From: Flavobacterium flavigenum
GTDB lineage: Bacteria > Bacteroidota > Bacteroidia > Flavobacteriales > Flavobacteriaceae
DNA length: 64,000 nucleotides
NCBI RefSeq assembly: GCF_027111255.2
Contig: NZ_CP114285.2
Location: 1,612,001-1,676,000 of the forward strand
Reading direction: 5' to 3'
Shown: piece after piece, positions 60,601 through 64,000 of the stretch
Layout: each line of letters starts with the position of its first letter
Position numbering within the stretch: position 1 is the stretch's first letter
Position numbers and translations under genes: made by a program
Notes under the pieces: model-generated
Seen by the model: the letters and a program-made list of their open reading frames with translations, nothing else
What the model was told of the DNA's origin: nothing
The model's database searches: none

Positions 60601-61434
60601 TGTTTTTCTAATTAAATTAATCATAGAACCAATAACCGGAAGCGGAATTTTATTCTCTAAAGGAAACAATTGTTTCTCTAATGAAAACTGTCCGCCATGT
60701 GTACCATTACTCATTAAAGGATGATGCATCGCCAGAACTATTGTCTTTTCCTGGTTTTTATTCAAAATATTTTCAAGCTCATCAAAAAAGTCTTCCCTGG
60801 TTTTAATATCGCAATTATCATTTATAGTCGGATGGTCGTTCCAGTCTTCTAAAAACCACTGGCTGTCAATGGTAACTAAAGAAGTAATGCTATCCATTTT
60901 TACCTCTTCAATTGGGCAATTTTTTCTTGGTAAGAAAGCTTTTTTATCATTGAGATATTTCGTTACAAAATCAGCCTGAAGCTCTAGCCCTTTTGTACCA
61001 TTATACCAATCGTGATTTCCAGGAATAAAAATGGTTTTTCCTTTAAAACCTTTAGTAAGTTTGAGCTGATTGGTCAGTTTGGTTTGTGCAGGTTTTACTT
61101 CGGCTTCTTTTTTGCTGTCCGGAAAACCTTTAGGATAAATATTATCTCCTAAAAATAATAACGTAGCTCTTTTACTGGATTTCTTCAATTTATTATGCAG
61201 CAATTCCAGTGTTTGCTGCGATTTTTCTTCATCTGCATTTCCAGCATCACCAACTAAATAAAAAGTGTGTGCAATTTTTATGGTATCTGTTGCGTTTTCG
61301 TTTTCGTTGGCGCTTACCTTTTTTCCATACTGAGCATGATGCGTTGCACACGAATAGATTAAAGACAAAAGTAAAAATGGAACAATTTGGCTTTTAATCC
61401 TTACAACAAAATGATTATCCAGAAACAATTTCAT
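57700..61434 (-). CDS. metallophosphoesterase + kinase-like + Omp85-type barrel lipoprotein
   Basis: The 1244-residue protein starts with a lipoprotein signal (Cys29 in LLSLIYSC). A calcineurin-like phosphoesterase fills about 55-375: GDAG (Asp63), LGDNIYP (Asp97), PGNHDW (Asn140, His141), AMHHP (His237, His238) and SGHDH (His314, His316). The middle part (about 450-720) carries kinase-fold motifs: REGGGHQS, VMRALKK (Lys482/483), AEDFLLDF, GDWDRHQDQW (Asp621/623) and PIPRDRDQAF (Asp648/650). From about 900 a beta-barrel follows with LGGDKDLRGYR, the Omp85/surface-antigen motif, ending in VVVGAAYSF. It should sit in the outer membrane. I know no experimentally studied member. Convergent with the propeller lipoprotein. 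Confidence 0.8.
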   Translation of the reverse strand: MKLFLDNHFVVRIKSQIVPFLLLSLIYSCATHHAQYGKKVSANENENATDTIKIAHTFYLVGDAGNADEEKSQQTLELLHNKLKKSSKRATLLFLGDNIYPKGFPDSKKEAEVKPAQTKLTNQLKLTKGFKGKTIFIPGNHDWYNGTKGLELQADFVTKYLNDKKAFLPRKNCPIEEVKMDSITSLVTIDSQWFLEDWNDHPTINDNCDIKTREDFFDELENILNKNQEKTIVLAMHHPLMSNGTHGGQFSLEKQLFPLENKIPLPVIGSMINLIRKTSGISPQDLQNKQYTILSKRIKALIQGQKNIIVVSGHDHNLQFINNENINQIISGAGSKSEAARAINPNDFSYGGNGYAVLTLFKSGDAKVNFYGNENNKEKMLFEREIIKAKEFNWIKKASNDFPKTVSSSIYTEEMTRKSAVHKFLFGNHYRQYYSLPIEAQTATLDTLKGGLKPVREGGGHQSISLRVVDSKKREYVMRALKKSATQFLQSVAFKDQYVETDFQDTYAEDFLLDFYTTAHPYTPFSIGNMADKLGLAHSNPVLYYIPKQNALKEFNSNFGDALYMIEERAADNQKDTRSFGKPNDIISTEDMMKNLHKDEKYSVDEKDYMKARLFDMLIGDWDRHQDQWRWGEYKEGDKIVYRPIPRDRDQAFTKYDGTLLSLLMNIPALRHMRSFKDKIDNVKWLNREPYPLDLAFVRVADKSDWIAQAKYIQDHLSDADIDNAFKNLPKEVQDETIEDIKRKLKSRKKELQKYAAVYSDVLSRTVMIAGTDKKDKFVLNHVSKNNIELKVYRLKKEGEELLYTKVYNDKLTKNLWIYGLDDDDVYEVKGKYNSRILIRLIGGQNNDLYAVDNGKRLKIYDFKSKNNTYNLDKKAQKVLTDDYDVNLYNFEKPKYNVVAGLPTAGFNPDDGVKIGINLNYTVNNFKQNPYTQRHVLNSFYYFATGGFELDYTSHFPGLLGNWIIDVEAKYTTPNFAINYFGYGNETVNEDKDLGMDFNRVRIQKIRVAPAVRHVGRYGSELSFQSVFEKMKVDDTEGRFIDVPGVVNPHVFDGQQFAGATIKYSFKNADFASKPSLGMGFMISGSWLTNLDNSKQNFPTVESSLSFVHKIDSHGKLVFATLFKTKAILNNNYEFYQGVTLGGDKDLRGYRTERFLGNTSYSQSTDLRLSLGKIRKTIAPLTYGILAGFDYGRIWLDGEDSKKWHNDFGGGIWLNGVNLITARVSYFKSPDERGRVVVGAAYSF

Positions 61435-61460
61435 AATTTAGTGGTATAAAAATATTCTCT

Positions 61461-62639
61461 ATGAACCTAATAGAACAGTCCGAAGATTTCGTTACTAATT
61501 TACTCAAAGATAAACTATCTGCTTTATATTCTTACCACAATTTTAACCATACATTTAGTGTGGTAAATGCAACTAAAGAACTTTGTGAAAAAGAAAATGT
61601 AAATCCTGATGACAGGGAATTACTTTTAATAGCAGCATGGTTTCACGATACCGGATATATTAGTGGATATGAAAACCATGAAAATGAAAGTATCAGGATT
61701 GCTTCTAAATTTTTAAAAGAAAAAAATCAAACAGATGAATTCATAAAAAAAGTAGGAGATTTGATTTCGGCTACAGCCAAAGAATATATTCCAAAAAATC
61801 ATCTTGAAAAGATAATAAAGGACGCCGATTTTATCCATATTATTAGTCCCGAATATATTAGTACCTGCGAATTATTACGCCTTGAATTAAAAAACACAGG
61901 TATTGTAGATTTTTCAAATCTGGAGTGGGCGACAGAAAACTTCAATTTTTTAATGACAAAACATCACTTTTATACAGATTATGCTCAAAAAAACTGGCAG
62001 CCTTTGAAAGAAAAAAACTTAGTCAAAATTCAGAAAAAAATAAATAAGCAGAAAATCAAAAAAGCGGCTACAATTGAAGATGAAGACAAAAAAAAGGAAA
62101 AATCAGAAAAAACAGAGCGTGGTGTTGATACCTTATTTCGTGTCACTTTAGGAAACCATACTCGTTTAAGCGGGATTGCAGACAGCAAAGCCAATATTTT
62201 ATTATCTGTAAATGCTATTATTATTTCAATTGCGCTTTCTTCTATCATTCCAAAATTAGACAGTCCAAAAAATGCCCACCTGGTAATCCCTACTTTTATA
62301 ATGCTGATTTCCAGTGTGATTACCATTGTTTTCGCCATTCTATCTACCAGACCTAAAGTAACTTCGGGTATTTTTACACGCGAAGATGTTGAAGCAAAAA
62401 AAGTGAATTTGATGTTTTTTGGTAATTTTTATAAAATGCCTTTACATGAATATGACTGGGCCATGAACGAAATGATGAAAGACCGTGATTATTTATACTC
62501 TACAATGATAAAAGATTTATATTATTTAGGTTTAGTTTTGCAAAGAAAATATAACCTGCTCCGGATTGCTTATAACTTTTTCATGACTGGAATCATCATT
62601 ACGGTAATTGCATTTGTAATCGCTTTTAAAAGCATTTAA
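61461..62639 (+). CDS. HD-domain protein fused to a Pycsar-effector-like TM domain
   Basis: The 392-residue protein starts with an HD phosphohydrolase domain (about 10-190): YHNFNHTFSVV (His30), AAWFHDTGY (His62, Asp63) and IKDADFIHI. A charged linker (about 195-225, lysine and glutamate rich) joins to a Pycsar effector (DUF5706-like) domain: NHTRLSGIADSKANILLSVN, three membrane helices (about 245-265, 272-297, 368-390), and a cytosolic loop. In Pycsar defence a cyclic-pyrimidine signal opens such TM effectors. No cyclase gene is in the window. It starts 26 bases from the divergent 1244-aa gene. Confidence 0.88.
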   Translation: MNLIEQSEDFVTNLLKDKLSALYSYHNFNHTFSVVNATKELCEKENVNPDDRELLLIAAWFHDTGYISGYENHENESIRIASKFLKEKNQTDEFIKKVGDLISATAKEYIPKNHLEKIIKDADFIHIISPEYISTCELLRLELKNTGIVDFSNLEWATENFNFLMTKHHFYTDYAQKNWQPLKEKNLVKIQKKINKQKIKKAATIEDEDKKKEKSEKTERGVDTLFRVTLGNHTRLSGIADSKANILLSVNAIIISIALSSIIPKLDSPKNAHLVIPTFIMLISSVITIVFAILSTRPKVTSGIFTREDVEAKKVNLMFFGNFYKMPLHEYDWAMNEMMKDRDYLYSTMIKDLYYLGLVLQRKYNLLRIAYNFFMTGIIITVIAFVIAFKSI

Positions 62640-62651
62640 AAAGCTCAACAT

Positions 62652-64000
62652 TTAGTTGAGCTCATCTAATAAATCCTGATAGGTAATTTTCTTTGTTGCA
62701 GCATTGGTAACATTATTAATTACTTTTACACGAATTGCTCTCAAACCTGAAACCCCCTGAAGATCTTCCACTTCAAATTGTTCTATCGCAGGCTCCAGTA
62801 TTTTTTTATGCTGTAAATATTTAATATATTTTAAATACTCCGCTTCTTCACTATTTTGAGAATATACGATTGTGATTTTTTCCTTCTCGGTAATTCTCTC
62901 TGCACTGCCTTTTATATGTGCTTTATCAATACGTTTTTTAACAACTTCGTATCTCGCGTTGTATGTTCCGTCAACATCAAAACGTTTTTCATCCATTCTA
63001 AAACGGATTGAAAGAGCAGAACTAAACACTAAAATAAGCGAAGTAACATCCAATTCATAAGGCAGGGATTCTTTAAGCTGGTGATGTTCCAGCTCCATTT
63101 CACATAAAGTCTGTAATTGCCACAAACGCAGATTATGCAGATACATAATATCAAAAGGTTTTGTAGGCGAAATTGAAGCTCCTATATATAAGTTATGCTC
63201 AACACCATCAGTTTTAAAACGTTCGTAATAATGCGGATATATTTGCTGAGCTTCTAATTGCTTTTTATCCAGAACCGAAGCCAGTTTTTTATTGATAATT
63301 GACATCGCATTGTCAAACTTCTTTCTTTCCTGATAAAACATTCCTGTTTTTTCGTCTAGACTTTCAAAGTATTGCTCTTCCAGTTTTTTATTGATGGCCG
63401 TATCTTTTGTGTTTTTTAGAATTGGGTGAATTTCCTCTTCTATATAACGTTGAATATATTGTTCAGTATCCGCTTTTAACGGCTGATCCAATTCATCCCG
63501 CAACGATTCCAATTCAAACTTACGCTGCTCCAAAAGCATCAGATTGCTGTTTGGTTTCTGATTTTCGAAAATCTCTAAAATAGTACTAAGCTGATTTTTC
63601 AAATCCCTTCTCACTGTATCATTCCTGTGTTCAGAAGAACCTTTTATATCGATTTGCCCATACAGCGGAAATACATTTTTAAATACAATTTCCTTGAAAA
63701 TATAATCTTTGGCTGGATTTGTATTTTGAAAATAATTTTGAGATTCCTTTTTAAATTTCCAATATACACTAGGGTGAATTGTAGTATACTCTCGTTGAAT
63801 AATGGCTTCAACCTGATGTTGCATATCGGTATTGTACCGGTCAATTGTATCGGTAAGATAAGGCAAAACCAAATCCAGTTTTGTAGCATTTACTGTATTT
63901 AAAGCTCTTGGAACTTTTGAAACCAATTCGACAATACCTAATAAATTTCCGTCCTTAATAACCGGAGCAAATACACAGCTCTGAATATTTTGCCTTAATA
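62652..64000 (-). CDS. GAF-domain protein, 5' end outside the window
   Basis: On the minus strand the frame stays open from the stop at 62652 to the window edge; the codon at 63924-63926 is an internal TTG, not a real start. At the edge it reads NIQSCVFAPVIKDGNLLGIV-ELVSK, the last part of a GAF domain. The visible 448 or so residues after it are helical and charged, with a long coiled-coil middle (for example LMLLEQRKFELESLRDELDQ) and a second, unassigned domain at the C-terminus. Function unknown; probably a signalling protein. It converges with the HD-Pycsar gene, with 12 bases between stops. Confidence 0.8.
   Translation of the reverse strand, partial: LRQNIQSCVFAPVIKDGNLLGIVELVSKVPRALNTVNATKLDLVLPYLTDTIDRYNTDMQHQVEAIIQREYTTIHPSVYWKFKKESQNYFQNTNPAKDYIFKEIVFKNVFPLYGQIDIKGSSEHRNDTVRRDLKNQLSTILEIFENQKPNSNLMLLEQRKFELESLRDELDQPLKADTEQYIQRYIEEEIHPILKNTKDTAINKKLEEQYFESLDEKTGMFYQERKKFDNAMSIINKKLASVLDKKQLEAQQIYPHYYERFKTDGVEHNLYIGASISPTKPFDIMYLHNLRLWQLQTLCEMELEHHQLKESLPYELDVTSLILVFSSALSIRFRMDEKRFDVDGTYNARYEVVKKRIDKAHIKGSAERITEKEKITIVYSQNSEEAEYLKYIKYLQHKKILEPAIEQFEVEDLQGVSGLRAIRVKVINNVTNAATKKITYQDLLDELN

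Noticed and set aside
1..64000. rRNA and tRNA genes
   Set aside because: No rRNA stretch or convincing tRNA cloverleaf was seen by eye; a dedicated tRNA scan was not possible.

Overview
The window looks like chromosomal DNA of a Flavobacterium-type Bacteroidota. The DNA is AT-rich. Many genes are preceded by the flavobacterial -7 promoter element TANNTTTG. The gene families are typical of the group: LytS/LytTR two-component pair with 2TM proteins, TonB-dependent receptor with CarboxypepD_reg domain, GxxExxY protein, DUF2141, YceI, four-helix-bundle protein, Pycsar-effector-like protein. All assignments come from reading the sequence and recalling families; no database search was run.

Layout. 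1-5.3 kb is an accessory patch: the tail of a TauE/SafE permease, a frameshifted secreted repeat protein, and two copies of a segment (xre regulator plus small membrane protein, one copy decayed) that flank an AraC regulator, a quinone-reductase-like flavoprotein and a truncated DUF4260 gene. 5.9-8.3 kb is cydAB (cytochrome bd oxidase, minus strand). 8.6-11.2 kb is a sulfur module (MBL-rhodanese protein plus two YeeE/YedE-type permeases). 11.5-13.1 kb is glpD. 13.3-15.0 kb is a MarR / nitroreductase / YceI operon with two palindromic operators lying on the promoter. 15.2-16.5 kb is a secreted beta-helix protein.

16.6-24.6 kb is a full tryptophan operon: a leader peptide with three Trp codons and an attenuator, then trpE-G-(GNAT)-D-C-F-B-(GGCT)-A. 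Nearly every spacer in it holds a short interspersed repeat, of several different families. 25.2-25.7 kb is a decayed toxin-antitoxin pair. 25.9-30.5 kb is a TetR-controlled TolC/EmrA/EmrB efflux operon with tandem operators. yaaA, a broken GxxExxY gene, cca and ctaA follow to 35 kb.

35.1-41.8 kb (minus strand) reads as one locus: TonB receptor, DUF2141, repeat-like periplasmic protein, LytS-type kinase fused to a 2TM domain, three more 2TM proteins and the LytTR regulator. 41.9-53.7 kb holds mostly housekeeping or single genes (DinB, acetyltransferase, VOC, ClC, HPP, S41 peptidase, nucleoid protein, PAS kinase plus receiver, typA).

53.9-64 kb has a BcrA-type ABC transporter, then the least familiar part of the window: a 350-aa protein with kinase-like motifs, a secreted propeller-like lipoprotein, a 1244-aa lipoprotein that joins a metallophosphoesterase, a kinase-like module and an Omp85-type barrel, and, only 26 bp away and divergent, an HD-domain protein fused to a Pycsar-effector-like membrane domain. 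The window ends inside a GAF-domain gene.
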